DNA of 64,000 bases from Nibrella saemangeumensis (GCF_039541915.1 NZ_BAABHD010000022.1:1-64000); one strand, 5' to 3'; numbered from the stretch's first letter, positions 35,969 through 45,819 are shown. Made by a program: numbers and translations. The notes: generated from the sequence alone by a model not told the origin.

Positions 35969-38900
35969 ATGATGCAAGCTTTACAAAAGCGGTACACAGG
36001 TTTTGTACCGCTAAGAGCCTTCCTTATGATGTTGCTCGTCGTTCTGGCGGGAACTGTTTTTGCCCAACAACCTGTATCAGGTACTGTAAAAAATGAAGCC
36101 GGCGATGGTCTGCCCGGCGTAAACGTAGTAGAGAAAGGAACGAACCACGGAACAACAACCGACAAAGATGGCCGGTTTTCGCTGACGGTAGGCCGTCAGG
36201 CTACACTAGTGTTCAGCTACATCGGGTTTGTCCGGCAGGAGATTGCCGTAGGCGGCCGATCAAGCATTAATGTCCAGTTGATGGCCGACGAGCAGTCACT
36301 CAGTGAGGTGGTGGTAGTTGGTTACGGTACGCAGAAGAAGTCGTCATTGACGGGTGCCGTATCGTCGGTGGCCCCCAAAGATTTGCGGGCATTGCCGGTC
36401 ATCAGTCCTACCCAGGCGTTACAGGGCCGGGTGCCGGGTGTTTCGGTTACCAACAACAGTAGTCCCGGTAGCGAGCCGGTTGTGCGCATCCGGGGTGTCG
36501 GCTCTATCAGTTTGAACCCGAACCCGCTCTACGTGATAGACGGTGTGCCCTCAGGTGGCCTGAACAACCTGGACCCTAAAGACATTGAATCCCTGGAAGT
36601 GTTGAAAGATGCGAGCGCTGCGGCTATCTACGGTTCGCGGGCGGCCAACGGGGTTATCCTGATCACCACCAAGAAAGGATCCACAAACGGTAAACTGACC
36701 GTTAATGTTGATGCCTACTACGGCTCACAGTCAGCCTGGCGGAAACTGGACCTGCTGAACCGTGACCAGTACATCCAGTATGGTACAGCACTGCTGACGG
36801 CATCGGGGCAGCCGGTTCCGGGCCGATTCAATAACCTGAATACGCCTATCTACGACGGTGCTACGCAGACCTTTGCCCAGACCGACACCGACTGGCAGGA
36901 TGTGATGTTCCGGGCGGCACCGATTACCGATAACCAGATCTCTATCTCGGGCGGTAACGCTATGTCGCGGTTCTACACCTCGGCGGGTTACTTTAAGCAG
37001 GACGGTATTATGCCGTTCACCAACTACAACCGGCAGAGCTTCCGCATCAACTCCGACCATAAGATCAGCAAGTTTTTAACTATTGGTCAGACCCTGCTGG
37101 CGGCCACGGACTACCGGCGGCTGGAGCGCGACGGAGGAGGCCGAAGCCTGATCATGAACACAATGCGGATGACTCCGTACTGGCCCGTACGGGACCCGAC
37201 AAAGATTGGTGGGTTCAGTACCACCGCCCAGGGTCTGGATGCTACCGACCCGGAGAACCCGCTGCGGGTAGCCGAGCAGGAGATGCAGTTCAAGACCGAT
37301 CGCGGGGTTAAATTATTAGGAACCATCTTTGCGGAAGTACGCTTCACCGATTTCCTTCGCTACCGGTTCAATTTCGGTGGTGATTTTGCTTACTCCCGTT
37401 ACAACGGCTTCGATCCGATTTACAACGACGGTAACCGCAGCCGCTTAATTGCGGGTGTGAACGAAAACCGCAGTGAGTATTTCTCAACCGTGCTGACCAA
37501 CCAGTTGACCTTTGAGAAAACGTTCGGCAAGCATTATGTGAACGCCACAGCCGTTGCTGAGCAGCAGAACAGCACCTCCCGGAGTCTGAGTGCCAGTGGG
37601 CAGCGCCCCGATAATAACATTCTGGTTATCCAGGGGGTATCCAACCCGAATGGTAGCAGCAGCAAGAATGAAAATTCGCTGATCTCGTACGTGGGTCGTC
37701 TGAACTACGAATTCGGTGGTCGTTACCTGATCGGGGCGTCTATCCGGCGCGACGGCTCCTCGAAGTTTGCCCCTGATCGCAAGTGGGGTACATTCCCGGC
37801 AATTTCGGCAGGCTGGCGCATCAGCGAAGAAAGCTTTATGCAGAATGTCCGGTCTATCTCGGAATTAAAAATACGGGGTAGTTACGGCCAGACCGGCTAC
37901 AACGCCATCGGTGATTACGACTGGCAGCCTTTGATTCAGGCGAACGCCACCATTTATCCGTTTGGGAACCAGACCCAGCTGGGTTCTTTTTTCAACCGGT
38001 TGGGTAACAGCAACCTGAGCTGGGAGGTGACTACCATGTCGAACATTGGTATCGATGCGTCGCTGCTGAACAACAAAATTACCCTAACCGCTGAGGTATA
38101 TAACCGCCAGACCGATGGCCTGCTGCTGAGCGTACCCCTGCCAGAGTCGATGGGCTACTCGGCAAGTCCGCTGGCCAACGTAGGCAGCATGCGCAACCGG
38201 GGCTTCGAATTGTCGGCGGGTTACAACCATTCCGGCAAAAACTTCAACTGGAACCTGACCGGGATGTTTGATATGACCCGGAACAAGGTGCTGGGCCTGG
38301 CTACGCCGAATGCCACCATCAACTCTGGTAATAACGCTGACTTTGGCGGGTTCGACATAACGCGGACACAGGTGGGTCAACCCATTCAGTCGTTTTACGG
38401 CTGGGTGGTCGATGGTATCTTCCAGAGCAAGGAAGATGTGGAGAAGTATAACGCTATCGACGGTGATGCCAAGACCTTCTACCAGAACGATAAGACATCA
38501 CCGGGTGATATCCGGTTCCGCGACCTGGACGGCAACGGCAAGATCGACGCCAACGATCGGCAGTTCCTGGGCAGCTTTATTCCCAAGTTCAGCTACGGCC
38601 TGAACTGGGGCGGAACGTATCGGAACTTCGACTTTACCATGTTCTTCCAGGGTGTACAAGGCAACAAGATCTACAATGGTACCAAAGTAATTGGTCAGGG
38701 TATGCTGCGGTTGTTCAACGCCAGCACCGATGTGCTGCAGGCATGGACCCCTCAGAATACAAACACCGATGTGCCCAGAGCCATTAGTGGTGATCCGAAC
38801 CAGAACTCCCGGACCTCCGACCGGTTCCTGGAAGACGGCTCCTACCTGCGCCTGAAGAACTTCAGCATCGGTTATACCATTCCGGCAGCTACCATCGGCA

Positions 38901-39091
38901 AGCTGACGGGTAACGTGGTCAGCCGGACACGCGTGTACGTGTCGAGCCAGAACCTGCTGACCTTTACCAAGTACACCGGTTACGATCCCGAGGTATCATC
39001 GAAGAATTACAACCTGCTGAACAATGGTATCGACTATGCTCAGTACCCACAGGCTCGGACGATCATGGTGGGACTAAACCTTAGCTTTTAA
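35969..39091 (+). CDS. SusC/RagA-family TonB-dependent transporter (no STN domain)
   Basis: A 1040-residue outer-membrane importer. The frame is open from 35786, but that region includes the promoter, so the ATG at 35969 (or 35972) is chosen; it gives a signal peptide ending MLLVVLAGTVFAQQ. A carboxypeptidase-regulatory domain follows directly (VSGTVKNEAGDGLPGVNVVEKGTNHGTTTDKDG), then the SusC plug start (SEVVVVGYGTQKKSSLTGAV) and the barrel ending RTIMVGLNLSF. It lacks the STN domain of the SusC at 7908, and no sigma/FecR pair is adjacent, so regulation must differ. A SusD gene starts 6 bp downstream. The substrate is unknown. Confidence 0.95.
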   Translation: MMQALQKRYTGFVPLRAFLMMLLVVLAGTVFAQQPVSGTVKNEAGDGLPGVNVVEKGTNHGTTTDKDGRFSLTVGRQATLVFSYIGFVRQEIAVGGRSSINVQLMADEQSLSEVVVVGYGTQKKSSLTGAVSSVAPKDLRALPVISPTQALQGRVPGVSVTNNSSPGSEPVVRIRGVGSISLNPNPLYVIDGVPSGGLNNLDPKDIESLEVLKDASAAAIYGSRAANGVILITTKKGSTNGKLTVNVDAYYGSQSAWRKLDLLNRDQYIQYGTALLTASGQPVPGRFNNLNTPIYDGATQTFAQTDTDWQDVMFRAAPITDNQISISGGNAMSRFYTSAGYFKQDGIMPFTNYNRQSFRINSDHKISKFLTIGQTLLAATDYRRLERDGGGRSLIMNTMRMTPYWPVRDPTKIGGFSTTAQGLDATDPENPLRVAEQEMQFKTDRGVKLLGTIFAEVRFTDFLRYRFNFGGDFAYSRYNGFDPIYNDGNRSRLIAGVNENRSEYFSTVLTNQLTFEKTFGKHYVNATAVAEQQNSTSRSLSASGQRPDNNILVIQGVSNPNGSSSKNENSLISYVGRLNYEFGGRYLIGASIRRDGSSKFAPDRKWGTFPAISAGWRISEESFMQNVRSISELKIRGSYGQTGYNAIGDYDWQPLIQANATIYPFGNQTQLGSFFNRLGNSNLSWEVTTMSNIGIDASLLNNKITLTAEVYNRQTDGLLLSVPLPESMGYSASPLANVGSMRNRGFELSAGYNHSGKNFNWNLTGMFDMTRNKVLGLATPNATINSGNNADFGGFDITRTQVGQPIQSFYGWVVDGIFQSKEDVEKYNAIDGDAKTFYQNDKTSPGDIRFRDLDGNGKIDANDRQFLGSFIPKFSYGLNWGGTYRNFDFTMFFQGVQGNKIYNGTKVIGQGMLRLFNASTDVLQAWTPQNTNTDVPRAISGDPNQNSRTSDRFLEDGSYLRLKNFSIGYTIPAATIGKLTGNVVSRTRVYVSSQNLLTFTKYTGYDPEVSSKNYNLLNNGIDYAQYPQARTIMVGLNLSF

Positions 39092-39097
39092 CCAATT

Positions 39098-40636
39098 ATG
39101 AAAAAAATAATCCTTTCCACTATATGTTTAGTTGGTTTGGCCATCAGTTGTAATGATGATGTGCTGAACAAAGTGAACCCCAACGGGGTGACCTTCGATA
39201 CATTTTTTAATAACGAGGCTGAATTAACGGCGGGTGTTAATTCCATTTACGCCCTGGTGCAGTCGAACAGCCTGGTATCGCGGGAGTGGTTCTTTACCCA
39301 CGATTTGCGTAGTGATGAGATGGCGTCGGGCGGTGGGCAGTTGGAAACCCCCCGGAACCAGTTGCTCATTGGCGTGCATGATACCGGGAACGGCCTTGTT
39401 GCCAATATCTGGCGTGGCTGGTATCGGACTATTCACCGGGCCAACGTGGTGCTGGAAAAGGGGCCTTCAGTGAAAAACATCTCGGATGCTGCCCGCAACC
39501 GGCTGCTGGGCGAAGCCCGCTTCCTGCGGGCGTGGGGGTATTACGAACTGGCTACTTTCTTTGGCGGTGTACCGCTGTACAAAGAATTTGTAAAGTCGGT
39601 GGAGGGATCGCTGAAACGCTCGACCCAGAAGGAGGTATATGATTTTGCCATCGCCGATCTGAAAGCGGCCGAGGCCGGTTTGGCGGCTACGTACGACGCC
39701 CGGAATCAGGGCCGGGCTACCAAAGCCGCGGCCCAGACCCTGCTGGCTCGTATCTACCTACAGTTGGGTGACTACGCCAGCGCCAGAACGGAACTGCTGA
39801 AAGTGGTTAACTCCGGGCTGTATAAACTGGTGGATAACTATACGGACCTGACCAACGAAGAAGGTGAGTTCAACGCGGAGTCTATCTTCGAGGTGGTTTA
39901 CGCGCCGTCGGGCGGAGCCTACAATTGGGGGGGCGACAGCGATGGTACGGCCGTGCAGGAAGAAACCGTCCGGTCGCAGGAGTATGCGGCTATTGCGTGG
40001 CGTAACGTTATCCCATCGAACAAAATCCTGAACGAGTACGAAATGGTGGCGAAAGGCGATGCCAAAGACGACCCGCGCTATGCTGATTCGTACTGGACGG
40101 AAGGCGATAAGTTTAACAACGGCACTAAAACGCTCACTGGCGACATGGTGCAGGGTAATGCTTCCGTGGTAAACGGCAAAACGCAGAAAGTGAGCTGGCG
40201 GAAGTACTCCCTGATGTATAAATCCGACGCGGCCAACCAGCAGAGCGGTATAAACATGCGGATCATGCGTTACGCCGATGTGCTGCTGATGCTGGCCGAG
40301 TGCGAAAATGAACTGGGCAATTCGGCCGAAGCCATTAAGCTGATGAACCAGGTGCGGGCTCGTAAGTCGGTGGATATGCCGCCTTTCCCAACAGCAAAAT
40401 TCCCGGTTAGTAATAAGGATCAGGTATTCGATGCCATCGTACATGAGCGTATGGTTGAACTGGCCGGTGAGCAAGTCCGCAATTTCGATATCATCCGCTG
40501 GCGGAAGAATAAGAAACTGAAGACTGAACCGCTCTCGTACTTCCAGGCCAATAAGCACGAACTGCTTCCGATTCCTCAGGCGGAAATTGACAACAGTCCG
40601 GCACTGGACCAGAAGGATCAGAATCCGGGGTATTAA
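39098..40636 (+). CDS. SusD/RagB-family outer-membrane lipoprotein
   Basis: A 512-residue lipoprotein partner of the preceding SusC. Signal sequence with lipobox (CLVGLAISC, Cys at about 18). SusD features are FFNNEAELTAGVNSIYALV, IHRANVVLEKGPSV, GEARFLRAWGYYELATFFGGVPLYK, GRATKAAAQTLLARIYL, RYADVLLMLAECENEL and ERMVELAGEQVRNFDIIRW, with the typical terminal NPGY. Its gene follows SusC with a 6-bp gap. Three bases after the stop codon begins a perfect 30-bp inverted repeat, before the FG-GAP lipoprotein gene. Confidence 0.95.
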   Translation: MKKIILSTICLVGLAISCNDDVLNKVNPNGVTFDTFFNNEAELTAGVNSIYALVQSNSLVSREWFFTHDLRSDEMASGGGQLETPRNQLLIGVHDTGNGLVANIWRGWYRTIHRANVVLEKGPSVKNISDAARNRLLGEARFLRAWGYYELATFFGGVPLYKEFVKSVEGSLKRSTQKEVYDFAIADLKAAEAGLAATYDARNQGRATKAAAQTLLARIYLQLGDYASARTELLKVVNSGLYKLVDNYTDLTNEEGEFNAESIFEVVYAPSGGAYNWGGDSDGTAVQEETVRSQEYAAIAWRNVIPSNKILNEYEMVAKGDAKDDPRYADSYWTEGDKFNNGTKTLTGDMVQGNASVVNGKTQKVSWRKYSLMYKSDAANQQSGINMRIMRYADVLLMLAECENELGNSAEAIKLMNQVRARKSVDMPPFPTAKFPVSNKDQVFDAIVHERMVELAGEQVRNFDIIRWRKNKKLKTEPLSYFQANKHELLPIPQAEIDNSPALDQKDQNPGY

Positions 40637-40638
40637 TA

Positions 40639-40727
40639 GTTAGCAGTGGGCAGTTAACAGTAGGCAGAAAAGAGCATCATACCGTTGCTCACTCCAGTCT
40701 GCCTACTGTTAACTGCCCACTGCTAAC
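40639..40727. repeat. Perfect 30-bp inverted repeat with 29-nt loop
   Basis: Arm 40639-40668 is the exact reverse complement of arm 40698-40727. The arms are built from a quasi-periodic GGCAGT/AACAGT-like unit of 7-9 bp. The structure fills nearly the whole gap between the SusD stop and the next ATG (40740). No T-run follows on the plus strand (AAAATTTGTG), so it is not a classical terminator. It may be a dispersed palindromic element or an mRNA stem that reduces read-through or blocks 3' decay. Confidence 0.9.
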
Positions 40728-40739
40728 AAAATTTGTGTT

Positions 40740-43700
40740 ATGCGTCTATTGGTTGCGCTAGTGGTGGGTCTAAGTCTGGTGAGTTGCCGGACCGGGCCAA
40801 AACCGTTGTTCGAGAAGGTTAGTGGACGGGACTCGGGGGTGCGGTTTGCCAATACCCTGAACGCTACCGATTCGCTGAATGCCTTTACGTTTACCAACTT
40901 TTACAACGGCGGTGGGGTTGGGGTAGGTGATTTCAACCGGGACGGAAAGCCCGATCTGTTTTTTACCGGTAATCAGCAGAGTTGCCGCCTGTATATAAAC
41001 CAGACCGCATCGGCGGACCGCCGGTCTGGACAGATACCTACTGAAAAGTCTGACTTCAAGTTTGCTGATGTGACCGAGACCGCCGGGGTACATACCAACC
41101 GCTGGTGTACCGGCGTGTCGGTAGTCGATATTAACCAGGATGGCTGGGATGATATTTATGTGAGCGTGGCGGCTCACAAAACGCTGCCGCAGAGCCGCAA
41201 TCTGCTCTTTATCAACCAACGAACGCCAACCCCCACGTTTAAAGAGGAAGCAGCATTGTACGGCCTCGACTATGATGGGTTTACCACCCAGGCGGCTTTC
41301 TTCGATTATGATCTGGACGGTGACCTGGACGTATTTCTGCTCAACACGGCCCCCGACCTGCAGAATCCCAATTACCTGCGCCCGGCCGTCAATGATGGTA
41401 CGTATCCCTCCACCGACCGGTTGTTCCGCAACGAAGGGGTAAGTCCTGCCGGGCGGCCTGTCTTCCGGGATGTGTCCAGAGAAGCCGGTATCCGGTTTGA
41501 GGGGTTAGGGTTAGGCGTGGTAGTGTCTGATCTCAATCAGGATGGCTATCCGGACCTGTATTGCTCCAACGACTTTATCAGTAGCGACGTGCTATACCTG
41601 AATAACGGTAATGAGCCCGGAACATTCAGCAATACTACCCGTACCTCGCTGGCCCATACCAGTCTGTACGGCATGGGCGTGGATGCCGCCGATGTGAATA
41701 ATGATGGCTGGATTGACCTGATGCAACTGGATATGCTGCCGAAGGAAAATGAGCGCCAGAAAATGATGCTCAGCAGTCAGGACTACGACAAAAAAGAACT
41801 TAGTCAGCGCCCCCAGTACGGCTACCAGCTACAATACATGCGAAACACGCTGCAGATCAACAATGGTGTGCGGCCGGGGGGACGGAGCCGGGACGTAGGG
41901 GATGACCTTCCGGCCGCTAACTCCACACCTGATTTTAGCGAAATTGGCTTGCTGGCGGGCATAGCGCAGACAGACTGGAGTTGGACAACCTTGTTGACCG
42001 ATCTCGACCAGGATGGCCGAAAAGACATATTCATCACAAACGGATACCGCAAAAATGTAACGGATAAAGACTTCATCAGCTTTACGGAAGAGTTCGGCCT
42101 GTTCGGGACGGACGCGGCCAGGGAGCAGGTTCGTAGTAAAGTGCTGGAGAAGGTGCCGGAAATCAAGCTCCGTAATTACGCCTTTCGTAATCAGTCTGAT
42201 CTGACCTTCAGCGATGTATCGGCGGCCTGGGGCCTTGATGAATTGTCGTACGCCAACGGTGCCGCTTATGCCGACCTCGATCAGGACGGTGATCCTGATC
42301 TGATTGTCAACAACATTGACGAAGAAGCTTCGCTGTTTCGCAACAATAGCCGGGAGCAGCAGAAAAACGGCTTTTTGTCGGTAGGACTTGAGGGACCTGC
42401 CGGCAACCGGGCTGGTATCGGCGCAACGCTGACTGTCTGGGCCGGGGGCGGGCGGCAGGTTTTCGAGCAGTTTCCGGTGCGTGGCTACCTGTCCTCGGTA
42501 GCGCAGCAGTTGGTGGTGGGACTGGGAACGTCGCCGGTAGCCGATTCGGTAAAGGTGGTCTGGCCGGGTGGGCTGACCGAAGTACGCTACAACATAAAGG
42601 CGAATCAAAAACTGGTGTTTACCGTCACGGAAGCCAAACCGGCCTCCCGGCGGTCAGTGGCAAAACCGGATTGGCTGTTTACGCCAGTGCCCAACGCCAT
42701 CGACTTTACCCATGAAGAGTCGGATTTTGTCGATTTTAAAACAACACCGGCTTTGCACAAGATGCTGTCCCGTTCGGGTGTGGCGATGGCCGTGGGCGAC
42801 CTTAATGGAGACAAAATCGACGACATTGCTGTGGGTGCTTCATACCGGGGCAGTGCCGGAGCCTTGTTCTTCGGAAAAGCTAGTGGTGAATTCACCCGCA
42901 CCGGCTGGATGGCCAACACACCGATGGAGGTCGGCGACATCCTGCTCTTTGACGCTGACAATGACGGCGACAATGATCTGCTAGCCGTTGGCGGGGGGAA
43001 CGAGCGGCCGCTGAGTGCTACAGACGCTTACCAGCCCATTCTGTACCTAAACGACGGCCGTGGTCACTTCGAGCCAACAACAGCCTTGCCCACAATGGCG
43101 GTAAGCAGCCAGTGCGTTCGTGCCCTTGACTACGACCGCGACGGTGACCTGGATATTCTCATTACCGGTCACCAGATACCCGGCCAATATCCGCTGCCGG
43201 CCCGGAGTTATTTGTTACGAAACGAGCGTGTGGCGCAGGGGTACAAAGACAGGGTGCCTGAGGCCACAAGAAACACAGCGCCCGGAGCCAGGCACACAGG
43301 GCAACCGGTAACGTTTACCTCACTGGCTCCCGTGCCTACAACCCAAAAACGTACCGACGGACTGCCCCTGCGCTTTACCGACGTTACAGCAGACGTTGCC
43401 CCGGCCTTAGCCAACCTCGGTATGGTCTGTGACGCGCTGCCCCTCGACTTTAACCTCGATGGTTACAACGACCTTGTCCTTGTCGGCGAATGGATGCCGC
43501 CAACCCTGCTGCTTAACCAGAAAGGGCGGTTCATTACCGCAACGGCGGACCCTCAATCACTCAATCACTCAATCACTCAATCTCTCGGCTGGTGGAACTG
43601 CCTGGCTACTGGTGATTTTGACCATGACGGTGATGCGGACCTGCTGCTGGGTAACGAAGGGTTGAATACCCTGTACCGGGCGTCGGAGAGCGAGCCCATC

Positions 43701-44297
43701 GGTATTTTAGCCAACGATTTTAACCAGGATGGGCAGTTTGATCCCATTATGGGCTACTTCATTAACGGCACCCGCTACCCGGCGCTGCCGCGCGAAACCC
43801 TCAATCAGCAGATCATCCAGTTCCGGCGCAAATACCAGCATTATGCCGACTATGCAAAAGCCGACTTCGACCAGTTGTTCTCAAAGGAAGACCGGGAGGC
43901 CGCATTCCAGGGAGAAGTGACCGAACTGCGCAGTTGTTACGCTGAAAATGTGGGCGGAGGCCAGTTCAGGATTCGCCCGCTGCCTGTCCTGGCCCAGCAG
44001 GCACCTGTCTTCGGTTTTCTGGTCGACGATTTTGACCGGGATGGTCATCTCGACGCGCTGGCCACCGGCAATTTCTTCGGTAATGAAGCCAATATGGGCC
44101 GGCAGGATGCATCACGGGGTTTGCTGCTCAAAGGCGATGGAAAAGGAGGGTTTACGCCCTTGGGACCGGGCCAGACCGGGTTCAGGGTTTCGGGTGATGC
44201 CCGCCGGTCGTACCGGTTGCACAACCCGGAGCGCATTATCACGGCAATTAACTCCGGAACGCCCGTATTCCATAAATGGATGGGCGGGCAGCGTTAG
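40740..44297 (+). CDS. FG-GAP/VCBS-repeat lipoprotein with ASPIC/UnbV domain
   Basis: A 1185-residue putative surface lipoprotein (lipobox LSLVSC, Cys at about 17). It contains at least a dozen calcium-binding-type FG-GAP/VCBS motifs of form DxNxDGxxD, for example DFNRDGKPDLFF, DINQDGWDDIYV, DLNQDGYPDLYC, DLNGDKIDDIAV and DFDRDGHLDAL, consistent with beta-propeller repeats. An ASPIC/UnbV module at about 557-620 (AGIGATLTVWAGG...VKVVWPGGLTEV) splits two propeller-like halves. These CRTAC1-type proteins often follow SusCD pairs; their ligands are unknown. An 8-bp tandem repeat at 43553-43584 (encoding SLNHSITQSL) interrupts the second half. The 3' end overlaps the opposing small ORF by 4 bp. 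Confidence 0.9.
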   Translation: MRLLVALVVGLSLVSCRTGPKPLFEKVSGRDSGVRFANTLNATDSLNAFTFTNFYNGGGVGVGDFNRDGKPDLFFTGNQQSCRLYINQTASADRRSGQIPTEKSDFKFADVTETAGVHTNRWCTGVSVVDINQDGWDDIYVSVAAHKTLPQSRNLLFINQRTPTPTFKEEAALYGLDYDGFTTQAAFFDYDLDGDLDVFLLNTAPDLQNPNYLRPAVNDGTYPSTDRLFRNEGVSPAGRPVFRDVSREAGIRFEGLGLGVVVSDLNQDGYPDLYCSNDFISSDVLYLNNGNEPGTFSNTTRTSLAHTSLYGMGVDAADVNNDGWIDLMQLDMLPKENERQKMMLSSQDYDKKELSQRPQYGYQLQYMRNTLQINNGVRPGGRSRDVGDDLPAANSTPDFSEIGLLAGIAQTDWSWTTLLTDLDQDGRKDIFITNGYRKNVTDKDFISFTEEFGLFGTDAAREQVRSKVLEKVPEIKLRNYAFRNQSDLTFSDVSAAWGLDELSYANGAAYADLDQDGDPDLIVNNIDEEASLFRNNSREQQKNGFLSVGLEGPAGNRAGIGATLTVWAGGGRQVFEQFPVRGYLSSVAQQLVVGLGTSPVADSVKVVWPGGLTEVRYNIKANQKLVFTVTEAKPASRRSVAKPDWLFTPVPNAIDFTHEESDFVDFKTTPALHKMLSRSGVAMAVGDLNGDKIDDIAVGASYRGSAGALFFGKASGEFTRTGWMANTPMEVGDILLFDADNDGDNDLLAVGGGNERPLSATDAYQPILYLNDGRGHFEPTTALPTMAVSSQCVRALDYDRDGDLDILITGHQIPGQYPLPARSYLLRNERVAQGYKDRVPEATRNTAPGARHTGQPVTFTSLAPVPTTQKRTDGLPLRFTDVTADVAPALANLGMVCDALPLDFNLDGYNDLVLVGEWMPPTLLLNQKGRFITATADPQSLNHSITQSLGWWNCLATGDFDHDGDADLLLGNEGLNTLYRASESEPIGILANDFNQDGQFDPIMGYFINGTRYPALPRETLNQQIIQFRRKYQHYADYAKADFDQLFSKEDREAAFQGEVTELRSCYAENVGGGQFRIRPLPVLAQQAPVFGFLVDDFDRDGHLDALATGNFFGNEANMGRQDASRGLLLKGDGKGGFTPLGPGQTGFRVSGDARRSYRLHNPERIITAINSGTPVFHKWMGGQR
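43553..43584 (+). repeat. 8-bp tandem repeat inside the FG-GAP lipoprotein gene
   Basis: Three exact TCAATCAC units (43553-43576) are followed by a fourth, TCAATCTC (43577-43584). Because 8 is not a multiple of 3, gain or loss of one unit would shift the reading frame and truncate the last ~245 residues. Confidence 0.95.
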
Positions 44298-44521
44298 AAG
44301 GTTGCTCTTGAGCCTGGGTCGCTTTCAAATTTACCGACTACTTTCGCTACGTTCACCATGTACCGATGCGACTGGAGTTCGATATACGGCTCTTCGCCGA
44401 GTACCCGCGCCGGGCGGGTGAGGGTATCCATAAATTTACCACCGAAGGCATCCTGAATTAATAATATATCGCCAGGTCTGAATAAGTAGTTAAAAGCCGA
44501 AGCAGTATCGTAAGCGTTCAT
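44294..44521 (-). CDS. Small hypothetical protein
   Basis: A 75-residue frame from ATG 44521 (an upstream start at 44557 would add 12 residues). It begins MNAYDTASAFNYLFRPGDILLIQDAFGG and looks like a small soluble beta-rich protein, with no signal peptide or membrane segment. I do not recognise a family. The amino-acid mix is protein-like and the ORF lies outside other genes except for a 4-bp tail-to-tail overlap with the FG-GAP gene, so it is plausibly real. Between it and the desaturase stop lie 188 bp with a 9-bp perfect stem but no gene. Confidence 0.5.
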   Translation of the reverse strand: MNAYDTASAFNYLFRPGDILLIQDAFGGKFMDTLTRPARVLGEEPYIELQSHRYMVNVAKVVGKFESDPGSRATF

Positions 44522-44604
44522 AAACACATTCCTTTTACACGTTCGCCATCCTACCAATTATATAGGGTTATCGTATGCAATTGTTTTAAATAAGCAATAA
44601 ACTT

Positions 44605-44636
44605 TCTAACCGGCAGCCATATACGCTCCGGTTAGA
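44605..44636 (-). terminator. Possible stem-loop terminator of the desaturase gene
   Basis: A perfect 9-bp stem (44605-44613 with 44628-44636) and 14-nt loop lie 74 bp beyond the desaturase stop. There is only a weak T-rich tail on the minus strand, so termination is uncertain. Confidence 0.4.
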
Positions 44637-44709
44637 CGGTGATAAGTCCATTGAATAGGATTGGAACTCTGGTACCCGTGCTTTAGTACGTATATAGGAG
44701 TAGCCTCAC

Positions 44710-45819
44710 TTACGGATGATTGGCATAGGCCAGGGCAGAACGGCTCTCCTCAACATGGCCCAAATTTCTCAGCGCTTCAATATGCGAACTCAGGGCTTCG
44801 GCAATGGACGCTTTGTTGTTGTAAGGAATGCCAAAATCTTCGGCCGTGGCCTGCACAATTTTGGAGAGTTGCCGGTAATGGATGTGACAAATGGACGGGA
44901 ACAGATGATGCTCAATCTGAAAATCCAGACCACCGATAAACCAGGATATCATCCGGTTACAATTGAAGTTGGCCGTGGCATAAAGCTGGTGAATGGCCCA
45001 GGCGTTTTCGACGTTACCCTGCTCATCGAAGGCCGGATGTTCAACGCCTTCCACAATATGAGCCAGTTGAAAAACGGTGCTCAGAATGATGCCGGAGGTA
45101 AAGTGCATCGCCAGAAAACCAAGCAGCCATTGCCCGAATGTCAGATTTGTGAGCAGGAGCGGCAATACGCAGATCAGAACAATATAAAGTGCCTTGGTGA
45201 CGAGCAGGATTACAATCTCACGGGTCGAAAACGGCTTGGCAACTGCATGGTTCCGAAACCGGAAAACCTGCCGGAAGTCTTTACCCAGGAAGGAGAGCGT
45301 CATCAGCCCGTACAGGAAAAAGGCATAAATATGCTGAAAGCGGTGGTACCCTTTGAGCCGGTCGCTGTAAGAAAAGCGCAATAGGAACTTGCCGGTAACG
45401 TCTTCGTCTACCTCATGGATGTTCGTGTACGTATGATGAAGCGTGTTATGCTGTATCTTCCAGTTATAAACATTACCCCCCAGCAGGTACAGCGACGCGC
45501 TAAAAAGGTTGTTGACCTGCGGTACTGCCGACAATGACCCATGACTGGCATCGTGCATCACCGCCATACCTACACCGGCCGTGCCCACACCCATGAACAC
45601 CGCCAGCAGGAACATGGCCCATACCGGAAAAGAGCCGGACAGAATCAGAAGATAAGGGACAAGAAAAAGAGAGAGCATGATGATGCTCTTGTAAATCATC
45701 GTTTGACTGCCAAACTTGCTGATTGAATTTTCTTTGAAGTACAGATCAACCCTCTTTTTCAGAACGGGGAAAAAGTCGGACTTGTCTTTGTTAAGGAATT
45801 TAATTGGCGCTTTAGCCAT
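44710..45819 (-). CDS. Membrane fatty-acid desaturase (acyl-CoA/acyl-lipid, delta-5/6-like)
   Basis: A 369-residue integral-membrane di-iron desaturase. The three histidine boxes are complete: HDASH at 89-93, HNTLHH at 124-129 and QIEHH at 301-305. A Gln as first residue of the third box is typical of front-end (delta-5/delta-6) desaturases, but there is no fused cytochrome b5 domain, as is usual in bacteria. Four or more membrane segments are visible (YKSIIMLSLFLVPYLLIL, FLLAVFMGVGTAGVGMAV, EIVILLVTKALYIVLICVLPLLL and others). It introduces a double bond into membrane acyl chains. Two cold-shock genes lie just upstream on the same strand, fitting a possible cold-adaptation theme, although 241 bp separate the units. 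Confidence 0.92.
   Translation of the reverse strand: MAKAPIKFLNKDKSDFFPVLKKRVDLYFKENSISKFGSQTMIYKSIIMLSLFLVPYLLILSGSFPVWAMFLLAVFMGVGTAGVGMAVMHDASHGSLSAVPQVNNLFSASLYLLGGNVYNWKIQHNTLHHTYTNIHEVDEDVTGKFLLRFSYSDRLKGYHRFQHIYAFFLYGLMTLSFLGKDFRQVFRFRNHAVAKPFSTREIVILLVTKALYIVLICVLPLLLTNLTFGQWLLGFLAMHFTSGIILSTVFQLAHIVEGVEHPAFDEQGNVENAWAIHQLYATANFNCNRMISWFIGGLDFQIEHHLFPSICHIHYRQLSKIVQATAEDFGIPYNNKASIAEALSSHIEALRNLGHVEESRSALAYANHP

Noticed and set aside
43553..43584. The 8-bp tandem array considered as a CRISPR or iteron array
   Set aside because: Units are contiguous with no spacers, only four copies, and lie inside a coding frame.
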